A stretch of 38,528 nucleotides of DNA from Planctomycetia bacterium (lineage in GTDB: Bacteria; Planctomycetota; UBA1135; GCA-002686595). The notes under the pieces were generated by a model. The model was given only the letters and a program-made list of their open reading frames with translations, did not search any database and was not told the DNA's origin. The DNA lies in contig SYGM01000024.1 of assembly GCA_005799545.1 (NCBI GenBank), forward strand, positions 1 to 38,528, in the 5' to 3' direction. Shown here in pieces: positions 16,445 to 24,709 of the stretch; the stretch's first letter is position 1, and each line of letters opens with the position of its first letter. The position numbers were made by a program, and so were the translations under genes.

Positions 16445-17469
16445 TTGTTCGGCGAGTGGTAGGTCACCGTGCGGGACTGCCCCTTGTTCTCCACCACGAC
16501 CTCCCAGGTCGAGTACTTGTTGGAGTTGCTCTTCACGAAGTGGATCGCCTCCTGCGTGCTCGTCACCGGATGGCCGTTGATGCTCTTGATCACATCGCCT
16601 TCCTGCGCACCGTGCTGGGCCGCCAGCGAACCGGGCGTCACGCTCGTGATCTCGATGCCCGAGTAGCGTCCCGTCTTGGGATCCTGATAGCGCATGGTGC
16701 GCACATCGCGGGCGAAGATCTCCTGGTAGTTGTCCTCGAAGTACTTCGCGTCCTCGAGGCCGATCTGGAACGCGTTGGCGCCGATCTTGGCGGTGCGGTT
16801 GGGATTGAAGGGCTGGATGTTGGAGCTTGGCACCATGATCGGCGTCGGCAGGCGCACGCCTTCGGGCCCCACTTCCACGACGAAATTCGAAACATCGAAG
16901 CGGGCGGGCCCGAGCAACTCGCGCTCGCGCTCCTCGCCTTCGAAAGCAAACCAGCCGCCCTCGGGCACGACCTCGTCGAGGCGGATCTTGTCCTGCGGAG
17001 GCAGGAGGTGCTCGCCGACCTTGACGAGCATGCCCATGGGAGGCGCACCCTGCACGCGCGATGCGGGCTTGTAGCGCAGATAGACCGCAGACTGCGCCGG
17101 ATCGCGCGTATCCGCCTTGACCATCACGATGCTGACGACATCCGTCACACGCACCTTGGGTGCCTCGGTGGGCGTTGTGGTCTCCGTGGGCTTCTCGATC
17201 ACCTTCTCCTTGCCCGTCCAGTTGAGGCTGGCCGAACCGTCCTTGCGGTAGGCGTGGAACAGGCGCTGCAGATCAGGGTAGGGCACGACGTCGTCGGTCT
17301 TGACCTTGATCTGCTCGATGTCCTCGAGCACGAGCTTCGCCTTCTTGGGATCGGGCATCGCGTGCCGCGCTTCCATCGAGGTGATGTAGTCGAACACGTA
17401 CCAACCCAGACCCGCGGTGAGCGCGCCGGTCGTGACCCAGGAGAAGAGCTTGATCTGGCCGATGTTCAT
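16441..17469 (-). CDS. GspC-like inner-membrane PDZ protein
   Basis: A 342-residue bitopic protein with one N-terminal membrane segment (about residues 8-30, LFSWVTTGALTAGLGWYVF), a Thr/Pro-rich linker near 88-105 (KPTETTTPTEAPK), a middle domain, and a C-terminal PDZ domain (about 265-340; IEITSVTPGSLAAQHGAQEG, DVIKSINGHPVTS). This arrangement is that of type II secretion protein C, which links the inner-membrane platform to the secretin and may read the substrate. Given the secretin, PilMNO and prepilin peptidase genes in the window, such a coupling role is a reasonable inference. Sequence similarity to GspC outside the PDZ is weak, so the name is not assigned. A possible promoter lies just upstream (17489-17518). 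It heads the coaX-GTPase-pyrB chain. Confidence 0.65.
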   Translation of the reverse strand: MNIGQIKLFSWVTTGALTAGLGWYVFDYITSMEARHAMPDPKKAKLVLEDIEQIKVKTDDVVPYPDLQRLFHAYRKDGSASLNWTGKEKVIEKPTETTTPTEAPKVRVTDVVSIVMVKADTRDPAQSAVYLRYKPASRVQGAPPMGMLVKVGEHLLPPQDKIRLDEVVPEGGWFAFEGEERERELLGPARFDVSNFVVEVGPEGVRLPTPIMVPSSNIQPFNPNRTAKIGANAFQIGLEDAKYFEDNYQEIFARDVRTMRYQDPKTGRYSGIEITSVTPGSLAAQHGAQEGDVIKSINGHPVTSTQEAIHFVKSNSNKYSTWEVVVENKGQSRTVTYHSPNK

Positions 17470-17488
17470 GAGGGTGTCCGCAAGGTCG

Positions 17489-17518
17489 ATCTTAGACGAA
17501 GGCTAGGCCCGCGCCCAA
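17489..17518 (-). promoter_or_regulatory. Possible sigma-70-type promoter for the gspC-like/coaX/GTPase/pyrB chain
   Basis: On the minus strand TTGGGC (17513-17518), an 18-base spacer and TAAGAT (17489-17494) lie upstream of the ATG at 17469. Both hexamers deviate from consensus and the predicted leader would be only about a dozen bases. The call rests on motif match and position alone. Confidence 0.3.
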
Positions 17519-17566
17519 GCATCCTGTGGCGGACGCCCGGTGCGGCGAAATCTTCCCGGGAAGCGC

Positions 17567-18862
17567 TCAGCCCCCCGGCCGGGCCAGGCGCAGGCCCTCA
17601 CCGCCGGGGTTGGGGCCGCCGCCCGGCCGCTGGATCGGACCCGGACGGGGTCCCTCGCTGCGCTCCGGCCGCTGCGAGCTCGCCGTGATGCCGCGCAGGG
17701 CGAGGATCAGCTCCTCGGGCCGGTCGCTGGCCGCCAAGGCGTCCTCCAGCTCGACCTTGCGCTCCTGCACCAGCCCGCGCAGACACTGGTTGAACGAGAC
17801 CAGTCCGGCCTCATTGCCCTGCTCGATGACCTTGGCGAGCTCGGCAGTCTTGCCCAGGGCCACCAGCTCGCGCACGTGCGGGGTCGAGACGAGCAGCTCG
17901 TAGGCCGGGATCAGCCCCTTGCCCGAGAGGCGCGGAACCAGACGCTGGCTCAGCACTCCGGCGAGGTTGTCCGACAGGCGCTGCCGCAGCTGCGCGTGCT
18001 GCTCGGCCGGATAGAAGGACAGGATGCGCTCGATGGTCTGGGGCGCGTTGACCGTGTGCAGCGTCGAGAGCACGAGGTGACCGGTCTCGGTGGCGTCCAG
18101 CGCCGCCGTGACCGTCTCCGCATCGCGCATCTCGCCGATCAGGATCACATCGGGACTCTGGCGCAGCGCGTGGCGCAGTCCGTCCTGGAAGCTCGGGCAG
18201 TCCGTGCCCACTTCGCGCTGGCTGATCACGCAGCGCTCCTCCTTGTAGAGCAGTTCGACCGGATCCTCGAGCGTCACGACGTGGCGCTCGACGTTCTGGT
18301 TCATGTGCTGGATGAGGCCCGCCAGCGTGGTCGACTTGCCCGAACCTGCGATGCCGGTCACGAGAATCAGGCCACGCTTCCTGAGCGCGAGCTGCGCGAG
18401 CGTTTCGGTCGGCAGCTCGAGCGCATCGAGACGCGGCGCCTGTTCGTTGATGCGGCGCAGCACGACGGCGGGCTCCCCCATCTGCCGGTAGGCATTGAGA
18501 CGGAAGCGTCCCAGCCCGTCGAAGTCGAGCGCCGCATCCGCCGATCCGCTGCTGCGCCACTGCTCGAGGCGCTCCTTGCCCAGAATGCCGCTCAGAATCT
18601 CGATCATCGGGCCCGCCGCGGGCACGCGTCCGGGCAGGAAGGTGATCTTGGAATCGCGGCGCATGCTCGGCCGGCCGTTGGCGCGCAGGATCAGATCGCT
18701 GGCACCCTCGCGCACCATCGCGGCGAGCCAAGCCTCCAGCTGGTGGCGCGGCGAGAGCGCGGTCGAGCTCAGCGCCGGAGGCACCTCGTCGAGGCCCTGC
18801 TGACGCAGCTGCTCGCCGACATCGGAAAACGAGAACTCATCCGCGGAACGCGACGCTTCCAT
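17567..18862 (-). CDS. Second PilT/PilU-type retraction ATPase
   Basis: A 431-residue secretion-superfamily ATPase. After about 40 variable residues, an N-terminal domain starts with LEAWLAAMVREGASDLILRA and FDGLGRFRLNAYRQMG. The RecA-like core has Walker A GIAGSGKST (about residue 172), the Asp-box region VTLEDPVELLYKEE, Walker B DVILIGEMRD with its catalytic Glu, and the His box GHLVLSTLHT. RQRLSDNLAGVLSQRLVPR is the usual C-terminal signature. A Pro/Gly/Arg-rich tail (about 400-431) is extra relative to PilT. It is predicted to drive pilus retraction at the cytoplasmic side of the inner membrane. It lies 77 nt after purE and 97 nt before the GspC-like gene. PilU is likely if the gene at the left edge is PilT, but this is not certain. 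Confidence 0.9.
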   Translation of the reverse strand: MEASRSADEFSFSDVGEQLRQQGLDEVPPALSSTALSPRHQLEAWLAAMVREGASDLILRANGRPSMRRDSKITFLPGRVPAAGPMIEILSGILGKERLEQWRSSGSADAALDFDGLGRFRLNAYRQMGEPAVVLRRINEQAPRLDALELPTETLAQLALRKRGLILVTGIAGSGKSTTLAGLIQHMNQNVERHVVTLEDPVELLYKEERCVISQREVGTDCPSFQDGLRHALRQSPDVILIGEMRDAETVTAALDATETGHLVLSTLHTVNAPQTIERILSFYPAEQHAQLRQRLSDNLAGVLSQRLVPRLSGKGLIPAYELLVSTPHVRELVALGKTAELAKVIEQGNEAGLVSFNQCLRGLVQERKVELEDALAASDRPEELILALRGITASSQRPERSEGPRPGPIQRPGGGPNPGGEGLRLARPGG

Positions 18863-18939
18863 GCAGTCCGCATCGACCCGTGGCGCGGGTCCGCTGGAGG
18901 AAGTTTTTTCCGCTTGCCTGATGCGCTCGTGACGCGCGC

Positions 18940-19461
18940 CTAGCGCGCGGACTGCCCGCGCTCGGCCTGTAGCTTCTCATTCTTCGCGCGCGAACCCTTT
19001 GCCATTGACTCCCGCAACGCATCGAGCCGCGCCGCCAGCTGCGCATCGTGCGCACCGAGCATCCGCGCGGCCAACAGCCCGGCGTTGCGCGCGTTGCCGA
19101 TGCCCACCGTCGCCACGGGCACGCCCGCGGGCATCTGCACGATCGAGTGCAGCGCATCGACGCCGGCCAGCGCCGTGATGTTGACCGGCACGCCGATCAC
19201 GGGCAGCGTCGTGTAGCTCGCCACCATGCCCGGCAGGTGCGCGGCACCGCCCGCGCCGGCGATGATCGCCCTGAGCCCGCGCGAGCGCGCCGTGCGCGCG
19301 TACTCGGCCATGTCCTCCGGCGTGCGGTGCGCGCTGACCACGCGCACCTCGTGCGGCACATCCAGCTCGCGCAGCGCATCGGCGGCGGCCTGCATCGTGC
19401 TCCAGTCCGAATCGCTGCCCATGATGATGCCGACCAGCGGCGCGGGTTGAGAATTGCTCAT
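18940..19461 (-). CDS. purE: 5-(carboxyamino)imidazole ribonucleotide mutase
   Basis: Class I PurE of purine biosynthesis, converting N5-CAIR to CAIR. The 173 residues contain the substrate-phosphate motif [10 protein letters not shown] (about 14-23), [11 protein letters not shown] (about 42-52), the [14 protein letters not shown] stretch and GVPV. A polar C-terminal extension ([18 protein letters not shown]) is slightly longer than usual. Its ATG overlaps the purK stop by 4 nt (ATGA), consistent with the two enzymes acting in sequence. The presence of PurK agrees with the class I type. Confidence 0.96.
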   Translation of the reverse strand: MSNSQPAPLVGIIMGSDSDWSTMQAAADALRELDVPHEVRVVSAHRTPEDMAEYARTARSRGLRAIIAGAGGAAHLPGMVASYTTLPVIGVPVNITALAGVDALHSIVQMPAGVPVATVGIGNARNAGLLAARMLGAHDAQLAARLDALRESMAKGSRAKNEKLQAERGQSAR

Positions 19462-20636
19462 GAAGGTGTTCCGAAGACGAGCGCATCGGCGGCGGCGCGG
19501 GCGCGGGCCTGCGCATCCTCGACGCTCGAGCCGAGCGCGGTGACATGGCCCAGCTTGCGGCCGCGCGCGCTCTCGCGCTTGCCGTACAGGTGCAGGTGCG
19601 CGCCCTCGACGGCGAACGCGCGCTCGAGTCCCGCCGGCCGGCCCGGCCCGGGTCCGGCGCCCAGCAGATTGATCATCACCGCCGCCGGCGCGAGCATGCG
19701 CGTCGATCCCAGCGGCCAGCCCAGCACGGCGCGCACGTGGTTCTCGAACTGCGAGGTCTCGCAGGCCTCGATCGTGTAGTGGCCGCTGTTGTGCACGCGC
19801 GGTGCGATTTCATTGACGAGCAGCTCGCCGTCGGCCAGCAGGAACAGCTCCAGACCGAAGCTGCCGACACCCTGCACCGACTCCACCGCGCAACGCGCAA
19901 TGCGCTCCACCGCCGGAGCATGGCTGCCGACGGCCGGCGAGGGCACGCGCACCACGTGACAGATGTGATCCTTCTGCACCGTCTCGACCACCGGGTAGAC
20001 GGCGAAGGCCCCGTCGAGCCCGCGTGTCACCATGATCGCGAGCTCCGCGACGAAGGGACAGAATGCCTCGGCGTACAGCGCATGCGCGCCCCCGCCCAGC
20101 TGCTGCCAGGCGCGCTCGATCTCGCCCTCCGAGCGGACCGTCGCATTGCCTTTGCCGTCGTAGCCGTTGCGGCGCTTCTTGAGCACCAGCGGATAGCCCC
20201 ACTCGCGCGCCAGCCGCGCCACTTCGCCGGGACTCTCCACGGCCGCGAAGCGCGGCAGCGGCAGGCCGGCTTTCGCGAAGGCGCTCTTCTGCGCGAACTT
20301 GTCCTGCACGGTGCGGATGGTGTGAGCGCCCGGATGCAGGCGCGCGCCGCTCGCTTCGAGCTGCAAAAGCGCGTCCGCGTCGACGAACTCGTTTTCCAGC
20401 GTGACGACATCGCAACCCTCGGCAAGCCGCACCAGCTCGCGCGGATCATTCCAGTCGCCCTGCAGGCAGCGCGCCGCCAGCGGGCGGGCCGGAAACTCGG
20501 CCGCGCGCTCGAGGATCGCCACCTCGACGCCCAGCGCACTGGCCGCCTGCGCCGTCATCTGGGCGAGCTGCCCGCCGCCGACGATGCCGAGCGTGGCGAT
20601 GGCGGAACTCCTGGCCGTGGGCAGCGTCGCGTTCAT
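19458..20636 (-). CDS. purK: 5-(carboxyamino)imidazole ribonucleotide synthase
   Basis: An ATP-grasp enzyme converting AIR, bicarbonate and ATP to N5-CAIR. From the ATG at 20636 the protein has 392 residues: an N-terminal [27 protein letters not shown], the ATP-grasp elements [19 protein letters not shown] and [15 protein letters not shown], and the metal-binding end [19 protein letters not shown]. Upstream in-frame codons up to 20780 read into the divergent gene and lack family similarity, so they are rejected. It is first of the purK-purE pair and is divergent from the plus-strand gene at 20698, with about 60 nt between them as a shared promoter region. Confidence 0.95.
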   Translation of the reverse strand: MNATLPTARSSAIATLGIVGGGQLAQMTAQAASALGVEVAILERAAEFPARPLAARCLQGDWNDPRELVRLAEGCDVVTLENEFVDADALLQLEASGARLHPGAHTIRTVQDKFAQKSAFAKAGLPLPRFAAVESPGEVARLAREWGYPLVLKKRRNGYDGKGNATVRSEGEIERAWQQLGGGAHALYAEAFCPFVAELAIMVTRGLDGAFAVYPVVETVQKDHICHVVRVPSPAVGSHAPAVERIARCAVESVQGVGSFGLELFLLADGELLVNEIAPRVHNSGHYTIEACETSQFENHVRAVLGWPLGSTRMLAPAAVMINLLGAGPGPGRPAGLERAFAVEGAHLHLYGKRESARGRKLGHVTALGSSVEDAQARARAAADALVFGTPS

Positions 20637-20697
20637 GGCGGGCACCCCATGGTACGAAGCGCCGCGCCCTACTGCACCTGCCCCCCCGTGCCACGCT

Positions 20698-22866
20698 ATG
20701 CTCCTCGAAATGCGCCTGATGCTTGGATTGCTGGTGATGCTGGTCAGCCTGATGGCCTGGTTTCTGCTTCGACAGCCCACGCAGGATGCTTCCGCGCCGG
20801 AACCCGCTCAGACCGAAGTCGCGACGGTTCCACAGCCGTCTCAGGAGCCCGTGCCGGAGCTTGAAGCCGGGGAAGACAACGCCACCGGCGCCGGGCGCAC
20901 GGCGCGCGGAGGCGAGCCGACGAGCGCCCCCCGGAGCGCGCCCGCGGTGGACCGAATCCGAGGATTCGTGCTGGATGCCGACGGCAACCCGCAACCAGAT
21001 CTGGAGGTGCTGGCGCGGCAGGATCAGCGCATCTTCCGGACGATCAGCAGCGCACCTGCGGGTGAGTTTCTCTTCGATGGCATGGCTGCCGGCGCCTGGA
21101 AGCTGGAAGCCAGTCATCCGGATGGCCGCAGGGCGCTGCTCGAGTTGAACCTGACCGAGGGAATGAGCGTCGAGGATGCGCGCCTGATCCTGCCCGAGAG
21201 TCGGACGGCACAGGCCATCAGCGGCACGGTCTTCACGCCCAAAGGGGAACCCGCATCCGGTGCCGAGGTCACGCTGCGCTCCCGCAGCTCGACCCTGACG
21301 CAGGCAAGCGAACAGCGCAGCATCAGGACCGATGCAAGCGGACGTTTCTGGTTTCCTTTCGAAACGGCGGGCACACAGGCCGCGTTCGTGGCCGAGTTGG
21401 ATGCGGAATGGAAGCAGGATGGAGCCGTGCATGCTGCAACGCTGCGCGAGATTCCGGCCGGCACTCACGATCTCAGGCTCCTTCTGGCGCCGGTTCCGAG
21501 CTTCCGCTTGCGCGTGGTCGATGCAGCCGGACAGCCTGTGACCAGATTCGGCTACCTGCTGAGCGCAGCGCGCGGACCCGGTGAGCCATACTTCGCCCGC
21601 AGCTCGCCGCCTGCGGAGCGTCCCGGCGGCGTGGAGCCGATCGCGCAGGTGCCCGGGAGGCTCAGCGTGCTGGTGGAATCAGCGGGTTACCAACCGTGGA
21701 GGAAGGACGACTTCCTCTCCGAGCAGCAGCCGGAGTTGATTGCGGAGCTTGAGCGCATCGGCGAATTGTGTGGTGTTGTCGTCGCCGAAGGAAAGACGAT
21801 TGAGGGAGCCCGCGTGGGCCTGCAGCGCGCCAGCGCCGCCGGACAGCTGCAGATCGACGGACTGCCGGCCTTCATGCAGGAGGTGTTCGATGAGCAGGTC
21901 ACGACCCGCTCGAACGGCGAGTTCTGCATCCTTCCGGCGGCACGCGGTGAGTGGCATGTCACGGTGCGCGCGGCGGGATTTGCAGCCACGACAACGCAGC
22001 CGATTGCCTGCGATCCGCTGCCGCCGCGGGAGCCGGTGGTGATCGAACTGCAACGCGCCGCCACACTGGAAGGCACGGTGCGCACCGCGGAGGGTCGAGC
22101 GGCTGCGGGTGCCTATGTTCTCGCGACCAACGGTGTGCCGCCGGCGAAAAGCGTCAAGACGGATGAGGCCGGTTTCTATCGCATCACGGGGCTGAGCCCC
22201 GGCGAGCAGTGGGTGGTCGCCCGCACTCAGAAGCCAGGCACGGTCACAAGCACCTACAACTCCGGCGGTGTTCCCGGCGCGGTGCCGGAATCGAGTTGCC
22301 GGTTGGATCCCGGCGAGGTGCGCAACCTGGACCTCGTGATCGAGGCGGGTGCCCGCGTGCGCGTGCACATTACAGGCGAGCTGCCTCTGCGACAGGAGGA
22401 CCTCCGTGGAACAGCGCTTGTGCGTCGCGCAGGCGCCGATGGCGCCGCCGGAGCGGAGTGGATCGTGGAAGGTCGCTCGGGCAGCGATCCGCGGACGCTT
22501 GAGTTCGAGGTGCCCGGGACCGGCCGCCTGCTGCTCAGCGTGCATCTTTCCGATGAATTGATCCTGTCCCATGAGGCCGACCTGGGACCCGGAACGAGCG
22601 AATTCGAGCTCGATGTCAGCGGCGCCCCGGTCGAAATCCACGGCGCAAACGGGGCGGCTCTCCCCGCAATGCTGATGCTGGTTTGCAGCAGCCGCTCTCG
22701 CAGCGGTCAGGAGTGGACCGCCAACATCCAGGCAGCAACCCGCGGGCAGGATCGCGTGCGGCTGGACTGGCTGCCGTTCGGCCTGCTCAGGGAAGTCGCT
22801 GCCAAGGGACAGACGCCGCGCAGCTTCGAGCACCGCGCCGGTTCAGCGCTGCGAATCGAGTGGTAG
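20698..22866 (+). CDS. Membrane-anchored protein of carboxypeptidase-regulatory-like repeats
   Basis: About 722 residues from ATG 20698; ATG 20710 and 20719 are alternatives. One N-terminal membrane segment (LMLGLLVMLVSLMAWFLL) is followed by a Pro/Glu-rich spacer. At least four transthyretin-like (carboxypeptidase-regulatory) beta-sandwich units follow, each with a G-x-V, D-x-x-G and G-x-[YF] rhythm: RIRGFVLDADGNPQPDLEVL, ISGTVFTPKGEPASGAEVTL, LCGVVVAEGKTIEGARVGL and LEGTVRTAEGRAAAGAYVLA. No catalytic motif is visible. Such proteins are usually periplasmic or surface scaffolds. It is divergently placed from purK and its 3' end overlaps the obg 3' end by 24 nt in convergent orientation. The function is unknown. 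Confidence 0.75.
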   Translation: MLLEMRLMLGLLVMLVSLMAWFLLRQPTQDASAPEPAQTEVATVPQPSQEPVPELEAGEDNATGAGRTARGGEPTSAPRSAPAVDRIRGFVLDADGNPQPDLEVLARQDQRIFRTISSAPAGEFLFDGMAAGAWKLEASHPDGRRALLELNLTEGMSVEDARLILPESRTAQAISGTVFTPKGEPASGAEVTLRSRSSTLTQASEQRSIRTDASGRFWFPFETAGTQAAFVAELDAEWKQDGAVHAATLREIPAGTHDLRLLLAPVPSFRLRVVDAAGQPVTRFGYLLSAARGPGEPYFARSSPPAERPGGVEPIAQVPGRLSVLVESAGYQPWRKDDFLSEQQPELIAELERIGELCGVVVAEGKTIEGARVGLQRASAAGQLQIDGLPAFMQEVFDEQVTTRSNGEFCILPAARGEWHVTVRAAGFAATTTQPIACDPLPPREPVVIELQRAATLEGTVRTAEGRAAAGAYVLATNGVPPAKSVKTDEAGFYRITGLSPGEQWVVARTQKPGTVTSTYNSGGVPGAVPESSCRLDPGEVRNLDLVIEAGARVRVHITGELPLRQEDLRGTALVRRAGADGAAGAEWIVEGRSGSDPRTLEFEVPGTGRLLLSVHLSDELILSHEADLGPGTSEFELDVSGAPVEIHGANGAALPAMLMLVCSSRSRSGQEWTANIQAATRGQDRVRLDWLPFGLLREVAAKGQTPRSFEHRAGSALRIEW

Positions 22867-23853
22867 CGCCGCTTTCACGATGCGGTGACATTCCGTCAGC
22901 ACTTCCTTGAGGCCCTTTTTCTGGGCCGAGGAGATGCGGTGCACCTTGCGCGCGATCCGGCGCTCCAGCTCCGCCGCGCGCAGCTCGGACTCTTCACTCT
23001 CGCACTTGGTCGCGGCGACGACGCGCGGCTTCTGGGCCAGCTCGGGCGAGAAGCGCGCCAGCTCCGCGTCGATCACGCGGAAGGCCTGCTCGGGGTCGGT
23101 GTCGGCCTCGGGCGAACAGTCGACGAGCTGCAGCACGGTCTCGCAACGCTCGACGTGCTTCAGGAACTTGTGGCCCAGTCCGTGGCCTTCGGCGGCGCCT
23201 TCGATCAGACCGGGCAGGTCCGCCAGCACCAGCGTGTCGACGGGCGAGAGCGAGGCGATGCCGACCTGCGGCACCAGCGTGGTGAACGGATAGTCCGCGA
23301 TCTTGGGTGTCGCGGCCGTGACGGAGGCGAGAAAGGTCGACGTGCCGGCGTTGGGCAGGCCCACGAGTCCGACCTGCGCGAGCAACTTGAGCTCGAGGCG
23401 CAGACGGCGCTTTTCGCCGGGCAGACCGGGCTTGGCAAAACGCGGGGTCTGGCGCACGGCGGTGGCGAAGTGCGAGTTGCCGAACCCGCCCTTGCCGCCC
23501 TGCGCCACGACGACGCGATCACCCTCGCGCTTGAGATCGCGCAGCAGGTTGCCGCGCTCTTCATCGAAGATCTGCGTGCCGACAGGCACCATCAGCACCA
23601 GATCTTCGGCGCTGCGGCCGGCCTTGTTGGAACCCAGCCCCTTCTCCCCGTCGAGTGCCTTGTAGCGGAACTGGCGTCCGATCGGGAGCAGCGAGTTGAG
23701 GCCGAGATCCGCGACCAGCACGATGCTGCCGCCATCGCCCCCATCGCCGCCCTCGGGGCCGCCGACGGGAATGTACTACTCGCGGCGGAAGGCCACGCAG
23801 CCGTCGCCGCCCTTGCCGGCGATCACTTCGATATGGGCTTCGTCGCGGAACAT
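22843..23853 (-). pseudogene. obg: Obg/CgtA GTPase frame interrupted by an amber codon; P-loop Lys replaced
   Basis: Obg is a ribosome-associated GTPase, normally essential for 50S assembly. From ATG 23853 the frame starts as a normal Obg domain ([20 protein letters not shown]) but codon 26 is TAG (23776-23778), where the family has Lys (AAG) in FRREKYIPVGG. The frame then continues intact for 310 codons (PEGGDGGDGGSIVLVADLG) to 22843. The P-loop reads GLPNAGTST with Thr171 (ACG, 23341-23343) in place of the invariant Lys. G2/G3 are normal (DYPFTTLVP, DLPGLIEGAAEGHGLG). G4 is TKCE instead of NKxD; G5 ISSAQKKGL is recognisable. It follows rplU-rpmA, the usual order. It may be a sequencing error, true damage, or a divergent gene with restart downstream (for example GTG 23721). 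It is listed as a pseudogene only because of the in-frame stop. Confidence 0.85.
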
Positions 23854-23928
23854 GTGCGGTGGAAAAGAGGCTCCCGCCGACGCTCAGGATGCGCCCGGCG
23901 GGAGTCTGGAATCAAGTGGCGAAGCGGA

Positions 23929-24180
23929 TCAGTTCTTCGCCGGCGAGTCGATGTGCACTTTGCCGTTGGGCTGGTAGCGCACCGTGCCGTCGACGAGGGC
24001 AAACAGCGTCCAGTCCTTGCCGATGCCGACATTGCGGCCAGCGTGGAACACCGAGCCGCATTGACGCACGAGGATCGTGCCGGCGCTGACCTGCTGGCCG
24101 CCGTAGCGCTTGATGCCGCGGAACTGCGGGTTGGAGTCGCGGCCGTTCTGGGTGGAACCTTGTCCCTTTTTGTGTGCCAT
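23929..24180 (-). CDS. rpmA: 50S ribosomal protein L27
   Basis: An 83-residue L27, whose N-terminal tail reaches the peptidyl transferase centre. The family signature is clear: [20 protein letters not shown], then [11 protein letters not shown] and [17 protein letters not shown] cysteine in VRQCG stands where many relatives have Arg; this is not a catalytic site. There is no N-terminal extension requiring cleavage. An AAGGAG ribosome binding site lies about 10 nt upstream of the ATG at 24180. It sits between rplU (21 nt away) and obg (75 nt away). Confidence 0.97.
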   Translation of the reverse strand: MAHKKGQGSTQNGRDSNPQFRGIKRYGGQQVSAGTILVRQCGSVFHAGRNVGIGKDWTLFALVDGTVRYQPNGKVHIDSPAKN

Positions 24181-24201
24181 GTGTGGTTGTCTCCTTCTGG
24201 A

Positions 24202-24516
24202 TCAGCCCGTGATCTTTTCGATCTTGACCTGGGTGAAGTGCTGGCGGTGACCGCGCTTGCGGCGCACGTTCTTGCGGCGCTTGAAGCGGAAGGCGATCAG
24301 CTTGGGGCCGAGATCCTCGCCGATGACCGTGGCGGTCACCTTGGCGCCGGGAACGGTCGGCTTGCCGATGCGCACGCTGCCTTCGTTGCCGATCAGCAGC
24401 ACGGAGTCGATGGTGATCTTGTCACCGGGTTGGGCCTTGCCCATGAGGTCGAGGTTGACGATCTCGCCCTCGCGGACGGTCTTCTGGCAGCCTCGGTCGT
24501 TGATGATGGCGTACAC
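24202..24516 (-). CDS. rplU: 50S ribosomal protein L21
   Basis: A 104-residue L21 that binds 23S rRNA near L20. Motifs include YAIINDRGCQKTVREGE at the N-terminus, GSVRIGKPTVPGAKVTATV, and the basic RRKNVRRKRGHRQHFTQVKI that carries the family signature near the C-terminus. The start is GTG at 24516; AAGGAA lies about 6 nt upstream. It is first of the rplU-rpmA-obg group, with a structured leader upstream (24517-24615). Confidence 0.97.
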   Translation of the reverse strand: MYAIINDRGCQKTVREGEIVNLDLMGKAQPGDKITIDSVLLIGNEGSVRIGKPTVPGAKVTATVIGEDLGPKLIAFRFKRRKNVRRKRGHRQHFTQVKIEKITG

Positions 24517-24615
24517 GGTCGTTTCCTTGTGGTTGCCGCGGTGGATACCCTCCCGCGGTGGGCTCGTCCGGGACGAACCCTGGGTGGCTCCGACCGGGGT
24601 CCGCGAGGACCACAG
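24517..24615 (-). promoter_or_regulatory. Structured 5' leader of rplU
   Basis: On the minus strand the leader holds a hairpin at 24598-24611 (GGTCC-TCGC-GGACC). A longer hairpin at 24561-24579 pairs GGTTCGTC with GACGAGCC, with one G-U pair. A direct repeat CCACCGCGG occurs at 24537-24545 and 24553-24561, near the ribosome binding site. It may bind L21 or another ribosomal protein for autoregulation, but this is inferred only from structure and position. Confidence 0.3.
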
Positions 24616-24641
24616 CCGCAGCCGTTGGGGCGAAACATTCT

Positions 24642-24676
24642 AGCGGGGACCGGGGGGCTTGGGAAGGCCCCCCGCT
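24642..24676 (-). terminator. GC-rich hairpin after the RNase E/G gene
   Basis: Two alternative stems overlap here: AGCGGGG (24642-24648) with CCCCGCT (24670-24676), and GGGGGG (24652-24657) with CCCCCC (24668-24673). It lies about 35 nt past the RNase E/G stop. No T tract follows on the minus strand, so it may be only an RNA 3'-end stabiliser or pause site. Confidence 0.3.
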
Positions 24677-24709
24677 GTCCGGGCAACTTCCGGTGGCTGG
24701 CAGCCCCCT

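Noticed and set aside
17552..17563. CTTCCCGGGAAG palindrome just past the second retraction-ATPase gene as terminator or operator
   Set aside because: It has no loop and no T tract; as a 12-bp palindrome it could be an operator, but nothing else supports this.
23776..23778. Programmed recoding (selenocysteine or pyrrolysine) at the obg amber codon
   Set aside because: The codon is TAG, not TGA, and replaces an ordinary conserved lysine. No recoding element was seen downstream.
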